Below are positions 1-8,938 of a stretch of DNA of 64,000 nt, piece after piece. Numbering within the stretch: position 1 is the first letter of the stretch; every line of letters starts with the position of its first letter. The notes beneath the pieces were generated by a model that was given only the letters and a program-made list of their open reading frames with translations, made no database searches and was not told the origin of the DNA. This DNA comes from Rhizobium sp. J15 (lineage in GTDB: Bacteria > Pseudomonadota > Alphaproteobacteria > Rhizobiales > Rhizobiaceae). The stretch lies in NCBI RefSeq assembly GCF_002531825.1, contig NZ_NWSX01000003.1, positions 186,001-250,000 on the forward strand, read 5' to 3'. A program made the translations under genes and the position numbers.

Positions 1-2
1 GG

Positions 3-77
3 CTTTACGTGGACGCGTACGCTGGAAACAATTTTTACCATCTGGCCGATGGACGAGGGTTTGTTCGGCTGCCGTAG
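3..77 (+). CDS. possible 3' end of a gene entering from the left
   Basis: From the window edge this plus-strand frame reads 24 residues, ending in GRGFVRLP and a TAG stop. The stop lies 5 bases before the end of the convergent DUF2336 gene, as expected for two genes meeting tail to tail. The residues are protein-like, but the piece is too short to assign to a family. Another plus frame is also open here, so this is a tentative call. Confidence 0.3.
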   Translation, partial: LYVDAYAGNNFYHLADGRGFVRLP

Positions 78-82
78 CGGAA

Positions 83-1258
83 TTAGGCCGCAGCAAGCGC
101 CGCATAGACGCGGGCCGATTGCCGCTGTTCAGCGAGATGCAGCTTTTCCACCATATCGAGCAGTTCGCCGATCGCGCCATGTGCGCCCTCGGGATGGCGG
201 AATTTTTTGAGCAGGCGGCCGCAGACATTGCCGAGCACGCTGCCCGGCGCTTTCCTGGCGGCGTCGCGCCAGAGCAGCGTCGCCTCGACGAAGATGACGC
301 TGATGTCTCGCGGCAGGCCGGCGGATTCATAGAGCGCGCGCACCGCATGCATGCGTCCGGTCGCGAGAATCGAGCGCACCCGGCGCTCGCCGCAACCCGT
401 CAGGTCGACGATCGCAGCCGCGAAGAAATCCACCTTGCCGGCGCAGAGCGCATGCATCAGGAAGGACGGCGTCAGCCGGCCGTTGAGGCGCAGGTGCTCG
501 ACGAGATCGGGTATTTCGCGCGGCGCGATGTCGCCGGCGATCGAAACGATGGCAGCCTCGGTCGCCTCGCGGCTGATGCGCTGGAGCCGCTGCAGGCCGA
601 TCGCGGCCTGCGCCAACGGCAAGCCGACCAGCGCATTGCTGACATGCTGGGTGAGTAGCTGGCGGGCATCAGCCGGAAGATCGCTGCGGTCGAGCAGCAG
701 GTTGCGGATGTCGCAGCTGTCGCCGAGCCGTTCGGCGATGCGTTTCAGCGATTGGCTGGAGATAGCCGCACCGTCGTTTTCGAGCAGGCAGAGCAGTTCC
801 TCTTCGTCACCGACTTCCGCAAGGGCAGCAGCGACCGGGCGCGTGACATGGGCTCGGGCTGCGATCAGCATGCGGGTGGCGCCGTTGCCGCGCGCGGCGA
901 GGTCGACAAGGTCGGCGTCGCTCAAAAGCGGCGAACAGGTGATGGCATGGCAGGCGACCTCGGGTTGGTCCTCGGCGAGCGAAAGCACGAGGCCGCGCGG
1001 CGCATCCGGCGACCAGGCGATCGCTTCGGCAAGTGCAAGCCGCACGCGCGGCGACGGATCGTCGAGCAGGAAGGTCATCGCCATCTCGGCGGCCTTCTTT
1101 TCATCGCTGGACATCTCGGACTGCAGATAGGCTCGCCCGAGTGCATTGGCTGCCCGAGCCCGGTCGCCGGTCTTGGCGGTTTCGATCCAACGAAGGAAAG
1201 CTTCTACGATCACGCGACGCCCCAGCACTTGAACGCGATTCCTTCGCGTTCCTTTCAT
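83..1258 (-). CDS. DUF2336 domain-containing protein
   Basis: A 391-residue soluble protein made mostly of short alanine- and leucine-rich helices, like a HEAT/ARM-type helical repeat. I recognise it as the alphaproteobacterial DUF2336 family, whose biochemical role is not established. There is no signal peptide or membrane segment. The ATG at 1258 gives a basic 15-residue leader. A GTG at 1213 (V-I-V-E-A-F) is an alternative start that would begin directly at the conserved region. It is not obviously in an operon, as the next minus-strand gene upstream starts 69 bases away or more. Confidence 0.75.
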   Translation of the reverse strand: MKGTRRNRVQVLGRRVIVEAFLRWIETAKTGDRARAANALGRAYLQSEMSSDEKKAAEMAMTFLLDDPSPRVRLALAEAIAWSPDAPRGLVLSLAEDQPEVACHAITCSPLLSDADLVDLAARGNGATRMLIAARAHVTRPVAAALAEVGDEEELLCLLENDGAAISSQSLKRIAERLGDSCDIRNLLLDRSDLPADARQLLTQHVSNALVGLPLAQAAIGLQRLQRISREATEAAIVSIAGDIAPREIPDLVEHLRLNGRLTPSFLMHALCAGKVDFFAAAIVDLTGCGERRVRSILATGRMHAVRALYESAGLPRDISVIFVEATLLWRDAARKAPGSVLGNVCGRLLKKFRHPEGAHGAIGELLDMVEKLHLAEQRQSARVYAALAAA

Positions 1259-1326
1259 TGCTGCGACCGTAGCGGCAAAAGGTTTAAGATTGGTTCACCA
1301 TATTTCTTAAGCCTTTGTATGCCTTC

Positions 1327-1944
1327 TCAGACATTCACTTTTGGCATCTGCGGCCGGAACATCTCGAAAACATCGCTGCCTTCGCTGTAATCCATATAGC
1401 CCATGCGCGCGACAGGCCGGGCGATCGACATATCGAGCCGGCCGTCTCTGACGATCGCCTCATCGATATGGATGCCGACCACCTCGCCGAAGACGATGAC
1501 GTTTTCGGACGGCGTGCCAGACAGCGTCTTCGGCTCAATGATCTCGGTGACCCTGCATTCGAGCGCCGCAAAAGCCTCGCCGACATAAGGCGCGTCGATC
1601 AGTTCGGCCTGCTTCGGCGTCAGCCCGGCAAAGCCGAATTCGCTCTCGCCATAGGGCAGCGCCGCCGAGGAGAGGTTCATCTTCTCGGCAAGATCGCGGC
1701 TGACGAAATTGCAGGTGAAAACCCCGGTCTCGGCCGCATTGCGCTGGCTGTCCTTGCGTCCGGCGGACGAAAACATCACCAGCTTCGGCCGGTCGGCAAC
1801 GGCATTGAAGAAGGAATAGGGCGCAAGATTGATCGACCCGTCCCTGCCCTTGCTGCCGATCCAGCCGATCGGGCGCGGCGACACGATCGCCTTGAAGGGA
1901 TCATGCGCGAGCCCGTGCCGGTTGCTGTCGGTGGTGTAGAACAT
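1327..1944 (-). CDS. flavin reductase-like, FMN-binding split-barrel protein
   Basis: A 205-residue protein of the flavin reductase-like family, which binds FMN in a split beta-barrel and usually reduces flavin with NAD(P)H or serves as a flavin-dependent partner. Near the N-terminus, SPRPIGWIGS followed by NLAPYSFFNAV is the typical FMN phosphate-binding region. The start ATG overlaps the stop of the upstream nitroreductase (ATGA type), so the two are very probably co-transcribed and co-translated. Both are flavoproteins, which suggests a shared redox or detoxification task, but the substrate cannot be read from sequence. Confidence 0.85.
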   Translation of the reverse strand: MFYTTDSNRHGLAHDPFKAIVSPRPIGWIGSKGRDGSINLAPYSFFNAVADRPKLVMFSSAGRKDSQRNAAETGVFTCNFVSRDLAEKMNLSSAALPYGESEFGFAGLTPKQAELIDAPYVGEAFAALECRVTEIIEPKTLSGTPSENVIVFGEVVGIHIDEAIVRDGRLDMSIARPVARMGYMDYSEGSDVFEMFRPQMPKVNV

Positions 1945-2528
1945 CAGTCTTCTCCGCCGACCCAGGTGACGGTATCGGCAAGCTCCGGCCGCGGCCGTTC
2001 GATCGCCGGAAATGTCGTCGAGCCGATATGGATGAAGCCCGCAACCTTCTCGCCCGGTTCGACGCCGAGCAGCGGGTAGGCGCGCTCGTCATAGGCGAAC
2101 CACTCCGTCAGCCAGTTGGCGACATAGCCATTGGCATTGGCGGCGAGGATGACATTGAGGCAAAGCGCGCCGGCCGACATCAGCTGCTCCCATTCCGGGA
2201 TCTTGATATGCGGCCCTGCCTTGCTGACGACGGCGACGACGACGGGCGCGCGGGTGAAACGGGTGCGCTCGACCTGGATCATCTCCTCGGACAGATCGGG
2301 CTTCGTCTCGAGCGCGAGCTTCAGAAGTTCTTCGCCGAGTTCGGCGCGCTGCTCCCCGCGAAAGACGATGAAGCGCCAGGGCGCGATCTTGCCGTGATCG
2401 GGAACCCGCGAGGCAAGCCGCAGGATCTCCTCGATCTCGGCCTTCTCGGGCCCTGGTTCGCACATCTGGAAAGCGGGGATGGAGCGGCGCACCGCGAGGT
2501 AGTCGATCAGCTTGATATCGGATTTCAT
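1944..2528 (-). CDS. nitroreductase family protein
   Basis: A 194-residue FMN-dependent oxidoreductase of the nitroreductase family. The N-terminal RRSIPAF motif is the usual RRS FMN-contacting segment, and [15 protein letters not shown] is the conserved substrate/FMN strand. The [14 protein letters not shown] region near residue 130 also fits. I chose the ATG at 2528, giving [15 protein letters not shown] at 2561 would add 11 residues that look like leader sequence. It is the first gene of a two-gene unit with the flavin reductase. Family members reduce nitroaromatics, quinones or flavins; the physiological substrate is unknown here. Confidence 0.85.
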   Translation of the reverse strand: MKSDIKLIDYLAVRRSIPAFQMCEPGPEKAEIEEILRLASRVPDHGKIAPWRFIVFRGEQRAELGEELLKLALETKPDLSEEMIQVERTRFTRAPVVVAVVSKAGPHIKIPEWEQLMSAGALCLNVILAANANGYVANWLTEWFAYDERAYPLLGVEPGEKVAGFIHIGSTTFPAIERPRPELADTVTWVGGED

Positions 2529-2641
2529 ACGGGAGAAACTTTCATTTTTATGCTGCTGCAAAGGGTGGGTCTTGAATTTGCCACCGCGTTGGTCTTGAAG
2601 TGGCCTTTGCGATTTCAGAAGTCAATCGGTTCACGAAACAG

Positions 2642-3739
2642 ATGTTTGGCATTTCGCCTCTTGCACGCACCGGCCTCGCCATCGCCCTGATGGTCCTGAT
2701 GCCCTTCGGCGCCGGCGCGCAGGATGCCTTCAAGGATTTCAAACAGCTCGATTCGACATCGAAGATGCCGAAGCTCAACGCCTTCATCGCGCCTGGCACT
2801 GCGTCCCAAGGCACCAAGCTGCGCGACGTCGCCATGGAAGCCAAGCTGACGGCCGATGGCACGCCTGTCGAGGATGGCCTTTCCTGGTACGTCTTCAGCC
2901 CGATCGCCGGAACGGACGGCAAGCTCCCGCTGATCGCCAGCGCCAAGGGCGGACCCGCCGCCTTTCAACTTGCTCCCGGCGACTACTTCGTCAACGTCTC
3001 CTTCGGCCGCGCCGGCGTTACCAAGAAGCTGACCGTGCCTGCCGACGGTGAGGTCGACAAGCAGGTGATGGTGCTCGATGCCGGCGGTCTCCTGCTCAAC
3101 GCCGTCTCCGGCACCGACTCCCGCATCCGTCCGGATCAGTTGAGTTTCTCGATCTATTCTTCGGAAGTGCGCGACGATGGCGAGCGTGGTCTCGTAGTGG
3201 CCGATGTCTCGCCGAACACCATGGTACGCCTCAATGCCGGCACCTATCACATCGTTTCCGAATATGGCAGCGTCAACGCCGTCATCCGCGCCGACATCCA
3301 GGTCGAGGCCGGCAAGCTCACCGAAGCGACGATCCAGCATCGCGCCGCCCAGATCACCTTCAAGCTGGTCTCGGAGACCGGGGGCGAAGCGATCGCCGAT
3401 ACGGCCTGGTCGATCCTGACGGCAGCCGGCGACAGTGTCGGCGAAAGCGTCAGCGCCTTTCCGACCATGGTTCTCGCCGAGGGCGAATATTCCGCCGTCG
3501 CCCGCAACAAGGACAAGATCTACCAGCGCGATTTCAAAGTGGTCGCCGGCAGGAACACCGATGTCGAGGTTCTGATGAAGGACCAGCAGCCGCAGCAGCC
3601 GGAGAGTGCGGCGCGCACCGTACAGCAGGTGCCGGCCGGCACACCGCCGCCGCCGGGTGTCCAGCCGGCACCGGAAGCGCCGCTGCCCTCCTATGAAGAG
3701 CTCGCACCGCAAGGCGGCGACGGAGCCAGCCTGGATTGA
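2642..3739 (+). CDS. exported protein with proline-rich C-terminus, function unknown
   Basis: From the ATG at 2642 this is a 365-residue protein with a clear signal peptide (hydrophobic stretch ending in GAGAQ-DAF, cleavage expected after the AQ). The mature part is built of repeated beta-strand-like segments of roughly 90 residues. Examples are LAPGDYFVNVSFGRAG, LNAGTYHIVSEYG and LAEGEYSAVARNKD, each of the form xxxGxYxVxxxxG, which suggests tandem Ig/carboxypeptidase-regulatory-like beta sandwiches. The last 50 residues are rich in Pro and Gln and may be a flexible tail. A GTG at 2600 is in frame but would precede the signal peptide. The protein probably sits in the periplasm; its function is not known. 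Confidence 0.7.
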   Translation: MFGISPLARTGLAIALMVLMPFGAGAQDAFKDFKQLDSTSKMPKLNAFIAPGTASQGTKLRDVAMEAKLTADGTPVEDGLSWYVFSPIAGTDGKLPLIASAKGGPAAFQLAPGDYFVNVSFGRAGVTKKLTVPADGEVDKQVMVLDAGGLLLNAVSGTDSRIRPDQLSFSIYSSEVRDDGERGLVVADVSPNTMVRLNAGTYHIVSEYGSVNAVIRADIQVEAGKLTEATIQHRAAQITFKLVSETGGEAIADTAWSILTAAGDSVGESVSAFPTMVLAEGEYSAVARNKDKIYQRDFKVVAGRNTDVEVLMKDQQPQQPESAARTVQQVPAGTPPPPGVQPAPEAPLPSYEELAPQGGDGASLD

Positions 3740-3861
3740 TTTTGCTGCGCGCCTTGGACGCGTGAAAGATCGCGTGGATCGGCCAGCGCTTTAAGCGCCG
3801 ATTTCCATCACTGGTTGGAAGATACTTCGAAGAGCAGCCGGTCTCGGATGCCCGCTTTCCT

Positions 3862-3894
3862 ATTCGACAGCGCCGAGGTTCGGCGCTGTCGAAT
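3862..3894. terminator. bidirectional terminator-like hairpin
   Basis: A perfect 15-bp inverted repeat with a 3-base loop (ATTCGACAGCGCCGA / ggt / complement) lies between the convergent exported-protein gene (ends 3739) and thrS (ends 3906). There is no long T-run on either side, so it may be a Rho-aided or bidirectional terminator. The rest of 3740-3905 shows no gene. Confidence 0.55.
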
Positions 3895-3905
3895 TGCGGC
3901 TATTT

Positions 3906-5912
3906 TCAAGCCGCCTTGGCTTTCCTTGCTTCGGCCTTGCGACGCACGTCCGGCGGTGTCGCCTCGAGGGCCAAGCTCTCGACGGCGGCGTCGAGCCCCA
4001 TCGAAACCTGATCCTGGCTGCCGAGGCGGCGGATATTGACCGTGCGCTCCTCGGCTTCCTTCCTGCCGCAGACGATGATAACAGGAACCTTGGTCACCGA
4101 GTGCTCGCGGATCTTGTAGTTGATCTTCTCGTTGCGGAAGTCGGTCTCGACGTTGAGACCGGCATCACGCAGCGCCTCGGCCACCTCAAGCCCGTAGGCA
4201 TCGGCTTCCGAGGTGATCGTCGCCACCACCGCCTGCAGCGGCGATACCCAGAGCGGCATGTGGCCGGCGAAGTTCTCGATCAGGATGCCGAGGAAGCGCT
4301 CCATCGAGCCGCAGATGGCGCGGTGGATCATCACCGGCTGCGTCTTTTCGGAGTTGCTGTCGATGTAGAAGGCGCCGAAACGCTCCGGCAGGTTGAAGTC
4401 GACCTGCGTGGTGCCGCACTGCCATTCGCGGCCGATCGCATCCTTCAGCGTATATTCGAACTTCGGACCGTAGAAGGCACCCTCGCCCGGCAGAATGCCG
4501 GTCTTGATGCGGCCTTCCGACTGAGCCTCGATCGTTTTCAGCACATCGGTCATGACGGCTTCGGCGCGATCCCAGAGCGCGTCGGAACCGACACGCTTTT
4601 CCGGACGGGTCGAAAGCTTCACGACGATTTCCTTGAAGCCGAAATCTTCATAGACCGACAGGATCAGATCGTTGATCTTCAGGCACTCGGCGGCCATCTG
4701 CTCGTCCGTGCAGAAGATATGCGCATCGTCCTGCGTGAAGCCGCGCACGCGCATCAACCCGTGCAGCGCGCCCGAGGGCTCGTAGCGATGCACCAGGCCG
4801 AATTCCGCCAGACGGATCGGCAGTTCGCGATAGGACTTCAGGCCATGCTTGAAGATCTGCACGTGGCCGGGGCAGTTCATCGGCTTCAGCGCGAAGACGC
4901 GGTTGTCCGCTTCCTTGTCTTCCGGATGGGTCATCGCATGCGCCGATTTCACGGCGAACATGTTTTCCTGATACCAGCCCCAGTGCCCCGAGGTTTCCCA
5001 GAGAGAGGTATCGAGCACCTGCGGCGCGTTGACTTCCTGATAGTCGGCGGCCAGCCGTCGGCGCATATAGGCGACGAGCGTCTGGAAGATGCGCCAGCCC
5101 TTGCCATGCCAGAAAACGACGCCCGGGCCTTCCTCCTGGAAGTGGAAGAGGTCCATTTCGCGGCCGAGCTTTCGGTGATCGCGCTTCTCGGCTTCCGCCA
5201 GCACATGCAGGTAATTGTCGAGATCGGCCTGGTCGGCCCATGCCGTGCCGTAGATGCGCGACAGCATCGCGTTGTTGCTGTCGCCGCGCCAATAGGCGCC
5301 GGCAACTTTCATCAGCTTGAATGCGGTGCCGACCTGGCCGGTGGAAGCCATATGCGGGCCGCGGCAGAGATCGAACCAGTCGCCCTGATGGTAGATCTTC
5401 AGATCCTGCCCTTCGGGAATCGCGTCGACGAGTTCGACCTTGTACTGCTCGCCCTTGGCGGCAAAGACTTCCTTGGCCTTCTCGCGCGACCAGACCTGCT
5501 TGGTGAAGGGCGCGTTGCGGGCGATGATCTCCTTCATCTTCTTTTCGATCTTCGGCAGATCGTCGGGCGTGAAGGGCTCGTTCTTGGCGAAGTCGTAGTA
5601 GAAGCCGTTCTCGATGACGGGGCCGATCGTCACCTGCGTGCCGGGCCAGAGTTCCTGCACGGCTTCTGCCATCACGTGCGCGGCGTCATGCCGAATAAGC
5701 TCCAGCGCGCGGCCATCCTTGCGGGTGATGATCTCGATCTTGCCGTCGGTGACGGCATCGGAAAGGTCTTGCACGGTGCCGTCGATCGCAATGGCGACGG
5801 CGCTCTTGGCAAGCGACTTGGAAATGGATTCGGCGACATCCTTGCCGGTCGCGCCAGCCGGGAAGCTGCGCACCGAACCATCGGGAAATGTCAGGGAAAC
5901 GGATTGGGACAT
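3906..5912 (-). CDS. thrS: threonyl-tRNA synthetase
   Basis: A 668-residue class II aminoacyl-tRNA synthetase that charges tRNA-Thr, of usual length for the family. The order of domains is an N-terminal TGS-like domain (about residues 1-65), the editing domain with the HDAAH zinc-type motif near residue 75, and the catalytic core. The core contains [10 protein letters not shown] with the zinc-binding Cys, [10 protein letters not shown] (motif 2) and the [13 protein letters not shown] motif 3 region. A C-terminal anticodon-binding domain ends the protein. The ATG at 5912 is preceded by AAGGAG on the minus strand. It appears monocistronic. No T-box-like leader was seen in the 120 bases upstream. 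Confidence 0.97.
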   Translation of the reverse strand: MSQSVSLTFPDGSVRSFPAGATGKDVAESISKSLAKSAVAIAIDGTVQDLSDAVTDGKIEIITRKDGRALELIRHDAAHVMAEAVQELWPGTQVTIGPVIENGFYYDFAKNEPFTPDDLPKIEKKMKEIIARNAPFTKQVWSREKAKEVFAAKGEQYKVELVDAIPEGQDLKIYHQGDWFDLCRGPHMASTGQVGTAFKLMKVAGAYWRGDSNNAMLSRIYGTAWADQADLDNYLHVLAEAEKRDHRKLGREMDLFHFQEEGPGVVFWHGKGWRIFQTLVAYMRRRLAADYQEVNAPQVLDTSLWETSGHWGWYQENMFAVKSAHAMTHPEDKEADNRVFALKPMNCPGHVQIFKHGLKSYRELPIRLAEFGLVHRYEPSGALHGLMRVRGFTQDDAHIFCTDEQMAAECLKINDLILSVYEDFGFKEIVVKLSTRPEKRVGSDALWDRAEAVMTDVLKTIEAQSEGRIKTGILPGEGAFYGPKFEYTLKDAIGREWQCGTTQVDFNLPERFGAFYIDSNSEKTQPVMIHRAICGSMERFLGILIENFAGHMPLWVSPLQAVVATITSEADAYGLEVAEALRDAGLNVETDFRNEKINYKIREHSVTKVPVIIVCGRKEAEERTVNIRRLGSQDQVSMGLDAAVESLALEATPPDVRRKAEARKAKAA

Positions 5913-6033
5913 CGAAATTCTCCTTGTCCAGTCCCGCCAACGAATGCGGGTGGTTGAAATGGAAGCGTCATCCCTGTGGGATGCGCTGTCGCCTGATACT
6001 GAGATTTGCCGCGGGAGTAAAGAAGAAGCCGGC

Positions 6034-6561
6034 CTACATGATCATCTGAGCGAGGCCGCAGACCGTATTCCAATTGCGCATCGTGCCGATGCCGAGCCGC
6101 TTGGTCGTCAGCGCCGAAAGCAGCTTGGACTGGCTCGGTTTGCCGGCGAAATCGATCCAGAGATCGCCGCCGACGACGGCGATGCGCTGTCCCTCCGCCA
6201 TCAGCGGTTTAAGCGCCTCCACCTTCTCGGGATCGATCGGCAGGCGCATCACCCGCACGATCACCTGATCACCGCTGCCATCCCTGAAGGGATTGGTGCC
6301 GCAGAGCGCCATCCAGGTGCAGTCGCTGCGCACGATGATATCGACATGCTTGCCGAACTTCTCTTCGAAGCCTTCTTCTAGCGCGACCTCGAGTTCGTGC
6401 GGCCGCACGTCGTCGGCTTCGAAGACGAGATTGCCCGTCGAAACCAACGTGCGCGGGTCGCGATAACCAAGCTCTTTGGCAAGTTCGCGCAAATCTTCCA
6501 TGATGACGCGCCGGTCGGGCGTCAGGACGATGCTGTGCAGAAGCGCCACGAACATGCTCAT
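6034..6561 (-). CDS. DUF1697 family protein
   Basis: A 175-residue protein that starts [12 protein letters not shown] and carries the family hallmark [11 protein letters not shown] around residue 40 and a [12 protein letters not shown] C-terminus. This matches DUF1697, a small soluble family of unknown role. The start at 6561 lies 5 bases past the yidD stop, so it is likely translated from the same message as yidD. Nothing in the sequence identifies a catalytic site. Confidence 0.8.
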   Translation of the reverse strand: MSMFVALLHSIVLTPDRRVIMEDLRELAKELGYRDPRTLVSTGNLVFEADDVRPHELEVALEEGFEEKFGKHVDIIVRSDCTWMALCGTNPFRDGSGDQVIVRVMRLPIDPEKVEALKPLMAEGQRIAVVGGDLWIDFAGKPSQSKLLSALTTKRLGIGTMRNWNTVCGLAQMIM

Positions 6562-6566
6562 CGCCC

Positions 6567-6971
6567 TCACCCTCTCTTGCGCCCGAGGGCGAGATAGCGC
6601 CACGGGGTCCACCAGGGAAAATCGTCGCTGAGCGTCTCGGGCACCTGGTCGAGGCCGCTGGTGCCGCCCGGGCCGCAACGGCCGACGCGGAAGAGCGTCA
6701 TCCAGCCGCCTGCCCAAAGGCCGTGGCGGGCGATCGACTCGTAGCCATATTCGGAACAGGTCGGGATATGGCGGCAGGAATTGCCGACAAAGCCGGAGAG
6801 CGTCAGCTGATAGAAACGGATGAGCCCCATGCCGAGCAGGCGGTCGGGAGTTTTCCGGAAGGGGCCGGCATAGTTGCGGGAACGCTGTGCCGGCGCTTTG
6901 CGCGGCTTTTCTGGGCCGGCGGCGCCGCCGTCGTCCTCATCGCTGATCTGCTGGGCGCAGAACTCGCACAT
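6567..6971 (-). CDS. yidD: membrane protein insertion efficiency factor YidD
   Basis: A 134-residue YidD family protein. The signature CRHIPTCSEYGYE is present, followed by the GLWAGGWMTLFRVGRCGP segment. YidD is a small inner-membrane-associated protein that aids membrane insertion with YidC. This copy has an N-terminal extension of about 45 residues beginning MCEFC, with two closely spaced Cys, which ordinary YidD proteins of about 70-90 residues lack. It lies 5 bases downstream of the NifU-like gene. Elsewhere yidD sits next to rpmH-rnpA, so this location is a lineage trait. Confidence 0.9.
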   Translation of the reverse strand: MCEFCAQQISDEDDGGAAGPEKPRKAPAQRSRNYAGPFRKTPDRLLGMGLIRFYQLTLSGFVGNSCRHIPTCSEYGYESIARHGLWAGGWMTLFRVGRCGPGGTSGLDQVPETLSDDFPWWTPWRYLALGRKRG

Positions 6972-6976
6972 CTCGC

Positions 6977-7423
6977 TTACGCCTCGACAACTTCCGTCCG
7001 TTTCGCCTCGATCTGCCCGATCGCGTCGACGACCGCATCGAAGGTCAGCATCGTCGAAGCGTGGCGGGCCTTGTAATCCCGCACCGGCAGCAGGTAGCGC
7101 ATATCTTCGAACCGCCCGACGGGACCTTCCCCATCCGCCTTCAACATGGCGAGCATGTCCTGGCGCGCCTGGCGTACTTCGTCCGATGTCGCCCCCACGA
7201 CATGGCGGGCCATGATCGAGGAAGAGGCCTGCCCGAGCGCGCACGCCTTCACGTCATGGGCAAAACCCGTCACGGTATCGCCGTCCATCTTCAGCCAGAT
7301 CCGCACCTTAGAGCCGCAGAGCTTCGAATGGGCCTGGGCGCTCGCATCGGCGTCCGAGAGCGTCCCGGTCAGTGGAATATTGCCGGCGAATTCGAGGATT
7401 TTGCTGTTGTAGATGTCGTCCAT
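6977..7423 (-). CDS. NifU/IscU-like iron-sulfur scaffold family protein, third Cys missing
   Basis: A 148-residue protein of the IscU/SufU/NifU N-terminal fold. Two of the expected cluster-ligand cysteines are visible, in SKLCGSKVRIW (about residue 36) and VKACALGQASSS (about residue 61). At the position of the third ligand (LHCS in IscU, KCA in SufU) this protein reads KARHASTM, with no Cys. It may therefore bind a cluster or zinc differently, or act as an accessory protein. It is the first gene of a minus-strand run with yidD and the DUF1697 gene. The main suf operon lies about 40 kb away. Confidence 0.75.
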   Translation of the reverse strand: MDDIYNSKILEFAGNIPLTGTLSDADASAQAHSKLCGSKVRIWLKMDGDTVTGFAHDVKACALGQASSSIMARHVVGATSDEVRQARQDMLAMLKADGEGPVGRFEDMRYLLPVRDYKARHASTMLTFDAVVDAIGQIEAKRTEVVEA

Positions 7424-7641
7424 GCTGGATTCCGCTCCAAAATCGCTGCGGATTGGCCGTTTTTCAGCCTGTTATTGTCGTTGAAACAAAAAACACACCG
7501 TGTCCTCTAAGGATACTTACATAGCACGGCCGTCTTCCTATATGTATGTCGTTCGAAGGCCATGAAAATGCAATGGCCTCGTGTAAGTTTGATTGGGAAA
7601 CCGTGCCGGACGGGCTGAATGGCCCTGAAAGCCCCGGAGCC

Positions 7642-7720
7642 TGCCAAAGGTGCAAGAATTCCCGAATGGGACTGACCAGTGGCAATTCCGACAGATGGGT
7701 CCGCAGTGCGGACCAGGAGA
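7642..7720 (+). promoter_or_regulatory. candidate tetrahydrofolate-II (folE motif) riboswitch and folE leader
   Basis: The 300 bases before folE contain a nested fold that fits the folE-motif (THF-II) RNA known from Rhizobiales folE leaders. The outer stem TGCCA (7642-7646) pairs with TGGCA (7680-7684). Inside it GGT (7649-7651) pairs with ACC (7675-7677), and TCCC/GGGA (7660-7663/7668-7671) closes a GAAT loop. A second hairpin, GGTCCGC/GCGGACC (7698-7704/7708-7714), abuts the AGGAGA ribosome binding site at 7715-7720, so translation control is plausible. The pairing is seen; the identity as THF-II is inferred from position and shape, without a covariance-model search. Confidence 0.5.
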
Positions 7721-7729
7721 CCATTGATC

Positions 7730-8344
7730 ATGGACGCCATCGTGAAGAACTTTCCGCAGACGAACCGCGAGTCCGACCGCCCCTCCCAGCAGGAGGCGGA
7801 GGAAGCCGTCCGCGTTTTGCTGCGCTGGGCCGGTGACGATCCGACGCGCGAAGGCCTGCTCGAAACGCCGGCCCGTGTCGTCAAATCCTATCGCGAACTT
7901 TTCTCCGGCTACGACATGGCGCCGGAAGACGTGCTCGGACGCACCTTCGAAGAGGTCGCCGGCTACGATGACATGGTCCTCGTCAAGGACATTCCTTTCT
8001 ATTCGCATTGCGAACACCACATGGTGCCGATCATCGGCAAGGCCCACGTCGCCTACATGCCCGATGGCCGCGTGCTCGGCCTTTCGAAGATTGCCCGCGT
8101 GGTCGAGATTTTCGGTCGCCGTCTCCAGACGCAGGAAACCATGACGGCGCAGATCGCCCGGGCGATCGATGATACCCTTAATCCGCGCGGTGTCGCGGTG
8201 ATGATCGAGGCTGAACATATGTGCATGGCGATGCGCGGCGTTCAGAAGCAGGGCTCGACCACATTGACGACGACATTTACGGGAACGTTCAAGACCGAGC
8301 CGGCCGACCAGGCCCGTTTCATGAGCATGGTGCGGAGCCGCTGA
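7730..8344 (+). CDS. folE: GTP cyclohydrolase I
   Basis: A 204-residue type I GTP cyclohydrolase, the first enzyme of tetrahydrofolate synthesis (GTP to 7,8-dihydroneopterin triphosphate). The zinc-binding residues are present in [11 protein letters not shown] (Cys and His) and [10 protein letters not shown] (second Cys), with the usual GGVQKQGS-like end segment. The ATG at 7730 is preceded by AGGAGA with 9-base spacing; a more upstream in-frame ATG at 7679 lies inside the structured leader and is unlikely. hisI follows after 25 bases. Folate feedback through the leader RNA is suspected. Confidence 0.97.
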   Translation: MDAIVKNFPQTNRESDRPSQQEAEEAVRVLLRWAGDDPTREGLLETPARVVKSYRELFSGYDMAPEDVLGRTFEEVAGYDDMVLVKDIPFYSHCEHHMVPIIGKAHVAYMPDGRVLGLSKIARVVEIFGRRLQTQETMTAQIARAIDDTLNPRGVAVMIEAEHMCMAMRGVQKQGSTTLTTTFTGTFKTEPADQARFMSMVRSR

Positions 8345-8369
8345 TACCGGCTCCCTCAGGAGGGCCGCG

Positions 8370-8822
8370 ATGGGGCAACTGATCTTCAATCAACCGTCCG
8401 AGGACAAGTCCGCCTTGGAAGACGCCGGTGATTTCACGCCGCGTTTCGACGATCGCGGCCTGATCACCGCGATCGTGACCGATGCCGGCGACGGCGAGCT
8501 CTTGATGGTGGCGCATATGAACGCCCAGGCGCTGGCGCTGACCATCCAGACCGGCACGGCCCATTATTTCAGCCGCTCACGCGGCAAGATCTGGAAGAAG
8601 GGCGAGACCTCCGGCAATCTCCAGACGGTCAAGGAAATCCGCACCGATTGCGATCAGGACGCCATCTGGCTGAAGGTCGGGGTCGCCGGTCACGACGCCA
8701 CCTGCCACACCGGCCGGCGCTCCTGCTTCTACCGGACGGTCACCCTTCAGGACGGAAAACCGATGCTCGATATCGTTGACGACGAGCGTCATTTCGATCC
8801 CAAGGACATCTACGGAAAATAG
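8370..8822 (+). CDS. hisI: phosphoribosyl-AMP cyclohydrolase
   Basis: A 150-residue stand-alone HisI, which opens the purine ring of phosphoribosyl-AMP in histidine synthesis. The metal and active-site motifs are visible: [15 protein letters not shown], the DCDQDA aspartates and [11 protein letters not shown] with zinc-binding cysteines. There is no fused HisE domain, as is usual in alphaproteobacteria. The ATG at 8370 has CAGGAGGG upstream. It lies 25 bases after folE and probably shares its transcript. The two enzymes perform similar ring-opening hydrolyses on different purine substrates. Confidence 0.97.
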   Translation: MGQLIFNQPSEDKSALEDAGDFTPRFDDRGLITAIVTDAGDGELLMVAHMNAQALALTIQTGTAHYFSRSRGKIWKKGETSGNLQTVKEIRTDCDQDAIWLKVGVAGHDATCHTGRRSCFYRTVTLQDGKPMLDIVDDERHFDPKDIYGK

Positions 8823-8938
8823 GCCGAATTCCCGGACATTTGTCCCTTATTGCGCCAGAAACCGCCTCTATATACGATTTGGAAACGGATCAGGCACACT
8901 ATCGGAAATCACGTGTTCTGCTGGGAGGGGAGAGCGCC

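Noticed and set aside
3894..5957. A 687-codon open frame on the plus strand opposite thrS
   Set aside because: It is the antisense shadow of thrS caused by high GC at third positions; it has no ribosome site or protein family character.
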